NCBI GenBank assembly: GCA_016781635.1
Contig: JADDPY010000305.1
Location: 1-5,168 of the forward strand
Direction: 5' to 3'
Origin: Rubrobacter sp.
GTDB lineage: Bacteria; Actinomycetota; Rubrobacteria; Rubrobacterales; Rubrobacteraceae
Length of the DNA: 5,168 nt
Within the stretch, counting starts at the first letter, position 1. Each line of letters starts with the position of its first letter. Positions 1 to 5,168 of this stretch are shown piece by piece. The position numbers were made by a program, and so were the translations under genes. Below the pieces are notes generated by a model. That model was given only the letters and a program-made list of their open reading frames with translations, had not been told where the DNA came from and ran no database searches.

Positions 1-616
1 CCTTGCTGAGATCCAGCAGGGTAAGCTCCACGCGATCCACGCTGAACTCACCGACGAAAGCGTTACGGTGCCGTTTTATCGCCTCCACGAACGGCTCCGG
101 GGCGGGGGAGTCGTTGGGAGCTTGTATGTACGCCACCGTCAGATGCGGCGGTCCCGGGGGATCGGCGAGCCCGCACCGCGCCCGAATAGCCTCCCGAAGC
201 TCCCCTATTTCCCCACCGTCGTGCACCTCGACGAAGATGGCCCCGGGGAAGGCGTTCAGGTTTCGGAGCTCCGCGGTGAAGGGTGAGAAGTTGGCAATTG
301 CCTCTCTCGCTTCGGACGCCAACTCCTTCAACCGGCCGGGGGAGAGTTCGCCCTTGGCATCCGGCTCGGGGACAAGGAAGCCGGGGAGTAGGAGCGTTAT
401 GTGCATAAAATGGTCCGGGTGCAGGGAGATGAACGGGAAGGGCCAGAGTGCTTCTCGCAAAGGCTTCAGGCCTTCATGGATAGCCTCTGTTTTCACGGGG
501 ATCAGGAAAGAAGCGGAAAGATCGTGCCCGTCCCGCCACTCCGGGTCTGTGTGTCCCCCGAACTCCAGGCGGCGATCACCCCGGAACTTCTCCCAAAGCT
601 CCTCGTACCCGTTCAC
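1..616 (-). CDS. 2'-5' RNA ligase family protein (2H phosphoesterase), partial, C-terminus beyond left edge
   Basis: The minus-strand frame is open from GTG at 616 to the window edge and gives 205 residues without a stop. Two HxT signatures are visible: HIT at residues 72-74 (HITLLLPGF) and HLT at 158-160 (HLTVAYI), 86 residues apart. This paired arrangement defines the 2H phosphoesterase superfamily, in which the two histidines act on 2'-5' or cyclic phosphodiester bonds in RNA or nucleotides. The real substrate cannot be read from sequence, and many members labelled RNA ligase are probably phosphodiesterases. The N-terminal 60 residues hold a GGHTDPEW stretch followed by DLSASFLIPV, which looks like the first strand of the fold. 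No signal peptide or membrane segment is seen, so it should be cytosolic. GTG at 616 is the only plausible nearby start. It has no good Shine-Dalgarno, but it overlaps the TGA of a nine-codon reading frame, which could couple translation. The frame stays open upstream, so the start is less certain than the family. Confidence 0.85.
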   Translation of the reverse strand, partial: MNGYEELWEKFRGDRRLEFGGHTDPEWRDGHDLSASFLIPVKTEAIHEGLKPLREALWPFPFISLHPDHFMHITLLLPGFLVPEPDAKGELSPGRLKELASEAREAIANFSPFTAELRNLNAFPGAIFVEVHDGGEIGELREAIRARCGLADPPGPPHLTVAYIQAPNDSPAPEPFVEAIKRHRNAFVGEFSVDRVELTLLDLSK

Positions 617-642
617 GGCTCGAACCGCAACAGAAAGAGCAT

Positions 643-906
643 CTAGCCCTGTCCCGGCGTCTTTCGCCCTACCTCTTTTTCCTGCGTTTCCTCTTCGGGG
701 GAGTCGCAGCCAGGGTCGTCGAGGTACGCATCACCGGAAGCATGGGCACCTTGGTTCTGGTGGTGACTTTCAGGTTTCCGGTCCTTGTCAGGCTCGTCGT
801 GAGAGAAGTTTTGATCCTCATGGTTCTGCTCCTTCCGTACCTCGGTCTCGACGTAGTCTACCCATTCTCCGCGGGCTTCAAATGTGCGACGAGGGCTCGC
901 TTTCAC
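643..906 (-). CDS. Possible small, highly hydrophilic hypothetical protein (87 aa)
   Basis: I do not recognise this protein. The frame runs from GTG at 906 to TAG at 645-643 and encodes 87 residues, of which 22 are Asp or Glu and 12 Lys or Arg. It also has many His, Gln and Asn and few hydrophobics, so it is probably disordered. The only segment with some order potential is near residues 9-24 (FEARGEWVDYVETEVR). Two things favour coding: about 62% of codons end in G or C (my hand count), and the composition lacks the Arg/Pro excess of false frames in GC-rich DNA. It lies on the same strand as the 2H phosphoesterase gene, 26 bases upstream, so the two could share a transcript. Against it: no clear Shine-Dalgarno, no known domain, and lower GC than the neighbouring genes. 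It may instead be an untranslated leader. Confidence 0.4.
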   Translation of the reverse strand: MKASPRRTFEARGEWVDYVETEVRKEQNHEDQNFSHDEPDKDRKPESHHQNQGAHASGDAYLDDPGCDSPEEETQEKEVGRKTPGQG

Positions 907-977
907 GGATGATAAGGGACCGTCCGGTATGTACTGTCCGACCTTTCGTCGCCCTCGTATATCTGAATTGTTTCGGA

Positions 978-1007
978 CGGCTGGCCGTGTGGGCTAGCCG
1001 GATTTTT
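978..1007 (+). terminator. Stem-loop with T-run, intrinsic-terminator-like on the plus strand
   Basis: Arms CGGCTGGCC (978-986) and GGCTAGCCG (992-1000) pair over nine positions, including one G-U wobble, around a five-base loop. They are followed by GA and then TTTTT at 1003-1007. The wobble pairs only in plus-strand RNA; on the minus strand the same position is an A-C mismatch. The T-run also favours the plus strand. However, no plus-strand gene ends here. The structure lies 27 bases past the stop of the minus-strand hydratase gene, so it may also act as a U-poor terminator for that gene, or it may block antisense transcription into it. Confidence 0.5.
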
Positions 1008-1026
1008 CGGTTGTGTGTGCCCGGTT

Positions 1027-1818
1027 TCAGGTTATTCGCCGGGCCGAGAGCGGGGGGAACTCGGGAGATGTCTTCTGTGCAAAGGCTTTCAGACCGATTT
1101 GGTAGTCCTCGGAGGCGAGGGTCGCGCGGATGGCGGCGGTCTCGTAGCGCAGCCCCTGTTCGAGCGTGGCCTCGGAGGCCAGGTCCACCGCTGCCTTGGC
1201 GTAGGCGAGAGCGAGTGGGCTATTCGCGGCGATCTCCCCGGCCAGCGCACGCGCCGCCTCCGTCAAGGAGTTTGCAGGGACGACCTCGCTCACGAGCCCT
1301 ATCTCGAGAGCGCGTGCGGCGTTTATCCTCCTGCCCGTGAAGATCAACTCTTTTGCACGGGTAGGGCCGACGAGGCGGGGCAGGCGCTGCGTGCCGCCCG
1401 CGCCAGGGATTATGCCTAGGCCCACCTCCGGGAGCGCGAACCGGGCACCCTCGGCGGCGAGGCGGAAGTCGCAGGCGAGGGAGATCTCTAGCCCGCCGCC
1501 GAATGCCAGCCCGTTCAGCGCGGCTATCGTGGGCACTTGCAACCGGGCCAGATTTTCCGCGAGGGCGACCATGGAGCGGTTGTGGGCCCACCTCTCGTCG
1601 GTATCCATCCCGGCGCGTTCCTTGAGGTCCGCGCCCGAGCAGAAGGCTTTGTCACCCGCACCGGTCAGGATCATTACCCTGACTTCGCCGGACCCTTCGA
1701 TCTCCTCGAGTGCCTCCTGAAGCTCCCCGATTATGTGCATGCCCAGGGCGTTGTAGCGCTCGGGACGGTCGAGAGTTATCGTTGCCACGCCTCCCGCCGA
1801 GGACACCTCGATCTCCAT
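1027..1818 (-). CDS. Enoyl-CoA hydratase/isomerase family protein, AUH (methylglutaconyl-CoA hydratase)-like
   Basis: This 263-residue protein is a full-length crotonase, within the usual 255-270 range. It would add water across the 2,3 double bond of an enoyl-CoA thioester in the cytosol. The first oxyanion-hole segment is SGADLKER (61-68). The second is LNGLAFGGGLEISLACD (101-117), with catalytic Glu111. PEVGLGIIPGAGGTQRLPR (130-148) carries the second catalytic Glu131, and both acids of true hydratases are present. The SGADLKER and IIPGAGGTQRLPR wording is close to what I recall of human AUH, which hydrates 3-methylglutaconyl-CoA in leucine breakdown, but generic beta-oxidation activity is equally possible. 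ATG at 1818 is chosen because conserved sequence begins there and TAGGA lies five bases upstream of it. The frame continues upstream to 2145, but that extension is not crotonase-like and overlaps the divergent gene. It is transcribed away from the metallo-hydrolase gene. Confidence 0.93.
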   Translation of the reverse strand: MEIEVSSAGGVATITLDRPERYNALGMHIIGELQEALEEIEGSGEVRVMILTGAGDKAFCSGADLKERAGMDTDERWAHNRSMVALAENLARLQVPTIAALNGLAFGGGLEISLACDFRLAAEGARFALPEVGLGIIPGAGGTQRLPRLVGPTRAKELIFTGRRINAARALEIGLVSEVVPANSLTEAARALAGEIAANSPLALAYAKAAVDLASEATLEQGLRYETAAIRATLASEDYQIGLKAFAQKTSPEFPPLSARRIT

Positions 1819-1864
1819 AAAATTCCTACTGCTCAACCCGTGCCCCTTTCCGGCTCCACACACG

Positions 1865-1870
1865 ATAATA
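1865..1870 (-). promoter_or_regulatory. Candidate -10 box (TATTAT) for the enoyl-CoA hydratase gene
   Basis: Read on the minus strand, TATTAT differs from TATAAT at one base. It would start transcription near 1858, leaving a leader of about 40 bases that contains the TAGGA ribosome-binding element. I find no convincing -35 box 16-18 bases upstream. The AT-rich patch stands out in otherwise GC-rich DNA and sits between two divergent genes. Confidence 0.35.
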
Positions 1871-1899
1871 TGGCCATTCTCTAGGAGTTCGACCGCCCG

Positions 1900-1905
1900 T
1901 ACAAT
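1900..1905 (+). promoter_or_regulatory. Candidate -10 box (TACAAT) six bases before an in-frame GTG
   Basis: TACAAT matches the bacterial -10 consensus at five of six positions. It is followed by exactly six bases and then GTG at 1912, in frame with the metallo-hydrolase gene. This spacing would put the first base of the GTG at the transcription start, giving a leaderless mRNA and a protein 18 residues longer. No clear -35 box is seen. Confidence 0.25.
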
Positions 1906-1953
1906 CGTCTTGTGGCATGGATGAAAGGATCGCGGGAGGCGGGGCCACGAGAG

Positions 1954-1959
1954 TACAAT
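1954..1959 (+). promoter_or_regulatory. Candidate -10 box (TACAAT) six bases before the preferred ATG
   Basis: This is a second TACAAT, 54 bases after the first and again six bases from an in-frame start codon, ATG at 1966. The geometry fits a leaderless transcript, which is common in Actinobacteria and agrees with the absence of a Shine-Dalgarno before this ATG. No -35 consensus is recognisable, so this rests on the box, its spacing and its repetition. Confidence 0.38.
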
Positions 1960-1965
1960 CTCCTG

Positions 1966-2661
1966 ATGGACTTTCTCACCATCCGGGCATCGAACCCTGG
2001 ACCGCTTACGCTCCGCGGCACGAACACCTACGTGGTTGGGGGCACTGTGGTGGACCCCGGACCCGACGACGAGAGGCATCTCGAAGAGATCCTCGCCGCC
2101 GGCCCAGTGCAGCGGATTGCTCTCACCCACCGCCACCCGGACCATTCGGCCGGGGCGGGGCGCCTCTCAGAACTCTCCGGCGCTCCCGTGCTCGCGCACG
2201 GGGTGGGCCTCGAGGATGGGGACCTCTTGGCTCCTGGGCTGGTGTGCATCCATACGCCAGGGCATGCTTCTGACCACCTGTGTTTCTGGCATCCAGAGAG
2301 CGGCACCCTTCTCTCCGGAGACCTCCTCGCCGGAAGCGGCAGCATCATGATCGCCCCGCCCGAGGGCGACCTCGCGGCCTACGTCACCTCCCTGGAGAGG
2401 GTCCGGGCGCTGTCCCCGGCGCGTATTTTGCCGGGACACGGGCCGGAGGTAACCGATGCCGTTGCCAAAATCGAAGAGTATCTGGACCACCGCCGCGAGC
2501 GCGAAGAGCAGGTGGTGTCGGCTCTGGAGGAGGGAGCCTCTACGGTGGGCGAGGTGGTGACGCTGGCTTACCGGGACACGCCCCCCGAGATGCGCCCCTA
2601 CGCCGATCTCGCGGCTCGCGCGCACCTCGCCAAGCTCGGGCGTGACCTGCCGACGGTATAG
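1966..2661 (+). CDS. MBL-fold metallo-hydrolase, LACTB2-like, with C-terminal winged helix
   Basis: The 231-residue product has the full metallo-beta-lactamase metal site: THRHPDH with His55, His57, Asp59 and His60, then His100 (TPGHASDH), bridging Asp119 (SGDLLAGSG) and His158 (LPGHGP). The opening SNPGPLTLRGTNTYVVG (residues 9-25) and the tail HRREREEQVVSAL (175-187) are characteristic of the LACTB2 group. The remaining C-terminus fits the small winged-helix domain of that group. Human LACTB2 is a single-strand-specific endoribonuclease, while bacterial relatives are mostly untested and often labelled hydroxyacylglutathione hydrolase. The substrate is therefore open. It is likely cytosolic, with two zinc ions. 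ATG at 1966 is preferred because it leaves nine residues before the conserved NPGP motif and follows a -10-like box. GTG 1912 and ATG 1921 are in-frame alternatives adding 18 or 15 residues. No convincing intrinsic terminator follows the TAG. Confidence 0.9.
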   Translation: MDFLTIRASNPGPLTLRGTNTYVVGGTVVDPGPDDERHLEEILAAGPVQRIALTHRHPDHSAGAGRLSELSGAPVLAHGVGLEDGDLLAPGLVCIHTPGHASDHLCFWHPESGTLLSGDLLAGSGSIMIAPPEGDLAAYVTSLERVRALSPARILPGHGPEVTDAVAKIEEYLDHRREREEQVVSALEEGASTVGEVVTLAYRDTPPEMRPYADLAARAHLAKLGRDLPTV

Positions 2662-2786
2662 AGCGAAAGGCGCCGGAGCCCCCACGGACCGCGCGTCCCC
2701 AGGTTTGTGGGATTATGGGAGGGGAAGCACGTGGGCCGACGCTTGGCAGCGTGTTCCACAATCCCGTGAACCCGCCGCTTGTCAAC

Positions 2787-2821
2787 CGCACGTACGTTGA
2801 CCGTGAACGTACACGTGTGCG
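2787..2821. repeat. Interrupted inverted repeat, possible operator or leader hairpin
   Basis: GTACGTT (2792-2798) and AACGTAC (2806-2812) are perfect seven-base arms around a seven-base centre. CGCAC (2787-2791) and GTGCG (2817-2821) extend the pairing by five more base pairs after a four-base bulge. The dyad covers the best -35-like hexamer (TTGACC, 2797-2802) upstream of the pyruvate carboxylase gene, so a repressor operator is one reading and an RNA leader structure another. No regulator family can be named from the sequence. Confidence 0.45.
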
Positions 2822-2896
2822 AACCTAGCGGGCGGAACAAATCTCTCGTGGTCGATGGCCGGGCTTGCACGGCTCTCCTGGGCCGGAGACTCGAAC

Positions 2897-2904
2897 GGAA
2901 GGAA
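2897..2904 (+). promoter_or_regulatory. Ribosome-binding site of the pyruvate carboxylase gene
   Basis: GGAAGGAA lies five bases before ATG 2910. It is the strongest Shine-Dalgarno in the window and fixes the start. It contrasts with the metallo-hydrolase and 2H phosphoesterase genes, whose starts lack one. Confidence 0.7.
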
Positions 2905-2909
2905 CGGCG

Positions 2910-5168
2910 ATGTTGAAGAAGGTGCTAGTAGCCAACCGGGGCGAGATCGCGATCCGGGCATTCCGGGCTGCCTATGAGCTCGGCATACGCACCGTCGCCG
3001 TGTATACGCCGGATGACCGGGATTCCCTGCACCGTCAGAAGGCCGACGAGGCCTACGAGATCGGCGAATCCGGTCACCCCTTGAGGGCGTATCTCGACGC
3101 CGGGACCCTCGTGGAGACCGCCAGGCGCGTCGGGGCGGATGCGATCTACCCCGGTTACGGCTTCCTCTCCGAGGATCCGGCCTTCTCCCGCGCCTGCGAG
3201 GAGGCCGGCATCGTCTTCGTGGGCCCGCCGCCCAGCGTACTAGCCCTGACCGGCAACAAGCTGGAGGCACGGAAGGCGGCCGAAAGCGCGGGTGTCCCCG
3301 TGCTGAGTGCCTCCGGGACCGTTTCGGATCCCGACGAAGCTCGTAAGAGAGCCGAGGAGATCGGGTTTCCAATCTTCGTGAAGGCGGCGAGCGGCGGTGG
3401 CGGCAGGGGGATGCGCCTCGTGCAGAAACCGGAAGATCTGGCCGGGGCCGTCGAGACCGCGATGCGCGAGGCGGAGGCCGCTTTCGGGGACCCGACGGTA
3501 TTCCTGGAGCAGGCCATAAAAAGGCCGCGGCACATAGAGGTGCAGATTCTTGCGGACGCAGGCGGAGAGGTGATCCACCTGTACGAGCGCGACTGCTCCG
3601 TGCAACGCCGTCACCAGAAAGTTCTAGAGATGGCCCCCGCCCCGAACCTCGATCCCGAGCTGCGCGCCCAGCTCTGCTCGGACGCGGTTCGCTTCGGGCA
3701 AAAGGTCGGCTACCGCAACGCCGGCACCGTCGAGTTCCTCGTCGGGGAGGATGGCGAGTACGCCTTTATCGAGATGAACCCCCGGATTCAGGTGGAGCAC
3801 ACCGTTACCGAAGAAACTACCGACGTGGATCTCGTCCACGCCCAGCTCCGCATCGCCGGTGGCGAGATCCTCGCCGACCTCGGCTTATCTCAAGAGGGAA
3901 TCCGCCAGCGCGGCGTGGCGCTTCAGTGCCGGGTGACGACCGAGGATCCGGCCGACGGCTTCCGGCCGGACACCGGCAGGATCTCCGCCTATCGCTCACC
4001 GGGCGGTGCCGGCATCCGCCTCGACGGCGGCACCACTCACTCGGGCGCCGAGGTCAGCCCGTACTTCGACTCGCTGCTGGTGAAGCTCACCGCTCGCGGG
4101 CCGGACCTGCCCGCCGCGGCCCGCAGGGCGACAAGGGCGCTGGCGGAGATCCGGGTTCGCGGCGTGGCGACGAACGTGGCGTTCCTGCGCGCCGTCCTCG
4201 CCGACGAGGATTTCCTGGCCGGCCGGGTGAGTACCTCCTTCGTGGACGAGCGCCCTCACCTGACCTCGGTCTCGACCGGTAAGGACCGCGCGAGTCGCCT
4301 CCTCGCCCTGCTCGCCGACGTCACCGTGAACCGCCCGCACGGCCCGCCGCCCGCCGCCCCGGACCCGAGGACGAAGCTGCCGACGCTTCCGGAGGGGGAG
4401 CCCCCTGCGGGGACGAAGCAGCGCCTGCGCGAGCTCGGCCCCGAGGGCTTCGCCCGCTGGATGCGCGACTCCGAAGCTCTACTCATCACCGACACCACGA
4501 TGCGCGACGCCCACCAGTCACTATTCGCCACGCGCATGCGAACCTTCGACATGCTCGCCGCCGCTCCGCACGTCGCAAATGGTCTGCCCAACCTGCTGTC
4601 GGCAGAGGCGTGGGGCGGAGCGACCTTCGACGTAGCTCTTCGCTTCTTGCACGAGGACCCCTGGGAACGTCTCGCCCGGCTCTCGGAAGCCCTCCCGAAC
4701 GTGTGCCTCCAGATGCTCCTCAGAGGTCAGAACACCGTGGGCTACACCACGTACCCCTCGGATGTCGTCCGGGCCTTTGTGTCGGAGGCGCACCGGACCG
4801 GTATGGACGTCTTCCGCATCTTCGACGCCAACAACGACGTCGCCCGGATGCGCCCGGCCATAGAGGCCGTACGGGAGACGGGCGCTCTGGCCGAAGGGGC
4901 CATCTCCTATACCGGAGACCTCTCCGACCCTCGCGAGAAGCTCTACACCCTGGACTATTACCTCCGGCTCGCGGAGGGGCTCGCCGAGGCCGGCTCTCAC
5001 GTCCTGTGCATAAAAGACATGGCCGGGCTTTTGCGTGCCCCGGCGGCGAGAAAGATCGTCTCGGCGCTCAGGAGCGAGTTCGACCTGCCGGTGCATCTGC
5101 ACACCCACGACACCTCTGGCGGCCAGCTCGCTACCTACCTCGCCGCGGTCGAGGCGGGCGTGGACGCC
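2910..5168 (+). CDS. pyc: Pyruvate carboxylase, partial (753 N-terminal residues, 3' end beyond window)
   Basis: The frame is open for 753 codons to the right edge. Pyruvate carboxylase uses ATP, bicarbonate and biotin to turn pyruvate into oxaloacetate, refilling the TCA cycle in the cytosol. The biotin carboxylase domain fills about residues 1-450: KKVLVANRGEIAIR, GYGFLSED (82-89), the glycine-rich ATP-grasp loop KAASGGGGRGM (158-168), HIEVQI (208-213), ERDCSVQRRHQK (226-237) and EMNPRIQVEHTVTE (288-301). A proline-rich linker spans about 475-505. The carboxyltransferase domain starts with TDTTMRDAHQSL (527-538), with metal ligand Asp533 and pyruvate-binding Gln536. Next come WGGATFD (568-574), LLRGQNTVGY (603-612) with Arg605, IKDMAGLL (701-708) with Lys702, expected to be carbamylated, and HLHTHDT (729-735) with metal ligands His731 and His733. 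Fusion of both domains in one chain separates it from oxaloacetate decarboxylase and from two-subunit enzymes. Full-length proteins have about 1,130-1,180 residues, so the rest of the carboxyltransferase and the biotinyl domain lie outside. A strong ribosome-binding site supports the start. Confidence 0.96.
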   Translation, partial: MLKKVLVANRGEIAIRAFRAAYELGIRTVAVYTPDDRDSLHRQKADEAYEIGESGHPLRAYLDAGTLVETARRVGADAIYPGYGFLSEDPAFSRACEEAGIVFVGPPPSVLALTGNKLEARKAAESAGVPVLSASGTVSDPDEARKRAEEIGFPIFVKAASGGGGRGMRLVQKPEDLAGAVETAMREAEAAFGDPTVFLEQAIKRPRHIEVQILADAGGEVIHLYERDCSVQRRHQKVLEMAPAPNLDPELRAQLCSDAVRFGQKVGYRNAGTVEFLVGEDGEYAFIEMNPRIQVEHTVTEETTDVDLVHAQLRIAGGEILADLGLSQEGIRQRGVALQCRVTTEDPADGFRPDTGRISAYRSPGGAGIRLDGGTTHSGAEVSPYFDSLLVKLTARGPDLPAAARRATRALAEIRVRGVATNVAFLRAVLADEDFLAGRVSTSFVDERPHLTSVSTGKDRASRLLALLADVTVNRPHGPPPAAPDPRTKLPTLPEGEPPAGTKQRLRELGPEGFARWMRDSEALLITDTTMRDAHQSLFATRMRTFDMLAAAPHVANGLPNLLSAEAWGGATFDVALRFLHEDPWERLARLSEALPNVCLQMLLRGQNTVGYTTYPSDVVRAFVSEAHRTGMDVFRIFDANNDVARMRPAIEAVRETGALAEGAISYTGDLSDPREKLYTLDYYLRLAEGLAEAGSHVLCIKDMAGLLRAPAARKIVSALRSEFDLPVHLHTHDTSGGQLATYLAAVEAGVDA

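Larger units (their letters stand above)
2662..2909 (+). other. Intergenic region before the pyruvate carboxylase gene
   Basis: These 248 bases hold no supportable gene. The first half, just after the metallo-hydrolase stop, has only a four-base-pair GGAC/GTCC hairpin (2686-2698) without a T-run, so read-through into the next gene is possible. The middle contains overlapping inverted repeats, annotated separately. TTGACC at 2797-2802 matches the -35 consensus at five of six bases, with a weak GAACCT 18 bases downstream at 2821-2826 as the only -10 candidate. The end carries a clear ribosome-binding site. Confidence 0.6.

Noticed and set aside
909..914. Minus-strand TATCAT as a -10 box for the small hydrophilic frame
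   Set aside because: It is only two bases from the GTG at 906, so transcription would begin inside the frame. It has no recognisable -35 box.
3..1340. Long plus-strand open frame of 445 codons
   Set aside because: It runs antisense to the 2H phosphoesterase and hydratase genes. Its translation is Arg/Ser/Pro-rich with no domain, typical of a shadow frame in GC-rich DNA.
1819..2145. 109-residue N-terminal extension of the hydratase frame
   Set aside because: The extension has no crotonase similarity, crosses the divergent promoter region and runs antisense to the start of the metallo-hydrolase gene. ATG 1818 has a ribosome-binding site and matches the usual family length.
2167..2685. Minus-strand open frame of 172 codons
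   Set aside because: It is fully antisense to the metallo-hydrolase gene, whose metal-site motifs leave no doubt about the real frame.
2686..2698. GGAC/GTCC hairpin after the metallo-hydrolase gene as an intrinsic terminator
   Set aside because: It has only four base pairs and no T-run follows, so it is too weak to call.
2874..2889. TCTCC/GGAGA five-base-pair hairpin ahead of the pyruvate carboxylase ribosome-binding site
   Set aside because: It is short, does not include the ribosome-binding site, and is likely to occur by chance in this base composition.
2782..5108. Several minus-strand open frames and a plus-strand one (3926-4282) across the right half
   Set aside because: All overlap the pyruvate carboxylase frame, which is continuous and carries conserved motifs from end to end. 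The translations are Arg/Gly-rich shadows.

Overview
This is a GC-rich bacterial window, with strong G/C preference at third codon positions and several GTG or ATG starts lacking a clear Shine-Dalgarno. The pyruvate carboxylase fragment carries wording I associate with actinobacterial (mycobacterial-type) enzymes, such as LLRGQNTVGY, TLDYYLRLAE and HTHDTSGGQLA. A high-GC actinobacterium is therefore the best guess, perhaps a deep-branching one such as Rubrobacter. This is inference from recalled family sequences, not a search.

Layout from left to right: (1) positions 1-616, minus strand: the start-proximal 205 residues of a 2H phosphoesterase (2'-5' RNA ligase family) with both HxT motifs, running off the left edge. 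(2) 643-906, minus strand: a possible very hydrophilic small protein just upstream of it. (3) 907-1026: a short spacer with a clear stem-loop; its T-run is on the plus strand although both flanking genes are on the minus strand. (4) 1027-1818, minus strand: a complete enoyl-CoA hydratase/crotonase resembling methylglutaconyl-CoA hydratase (AUH). (5) 1819-1965: a divergent promoter region. (6) 1966-2661, plus strand: a complete LACTB2-like metallo-beta-lactamase-fold hydrolase. (7) 2662-2909: an intergenic region with overlapping inverted repeats. (8) 2910-5168, plus strand: the first 753 residues of pyruvate carboxylase, covering the biotin carboxylase domain, linker and most of the carboxyltransferase domain, cut by the right edge.

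The genes do not form one obvious pathway. The hydratase would act in fatty-acid or leucine breakdown and pyruvate carboxylase refills oxaloacetate, so both concern central carbon flow. The 2H protein and the LACTB2-like protein belong to families with RNA-processing members. I see no CRISPR array, mobile element, RNA gene or defence system. The less expected signals are regulatory: two TACAAT boxes each exactly six bases before an in-frame start codon, a plus-strand terminator with a competing upstream stem, and overlapping dyads before the pyruvate carboxylase gene.
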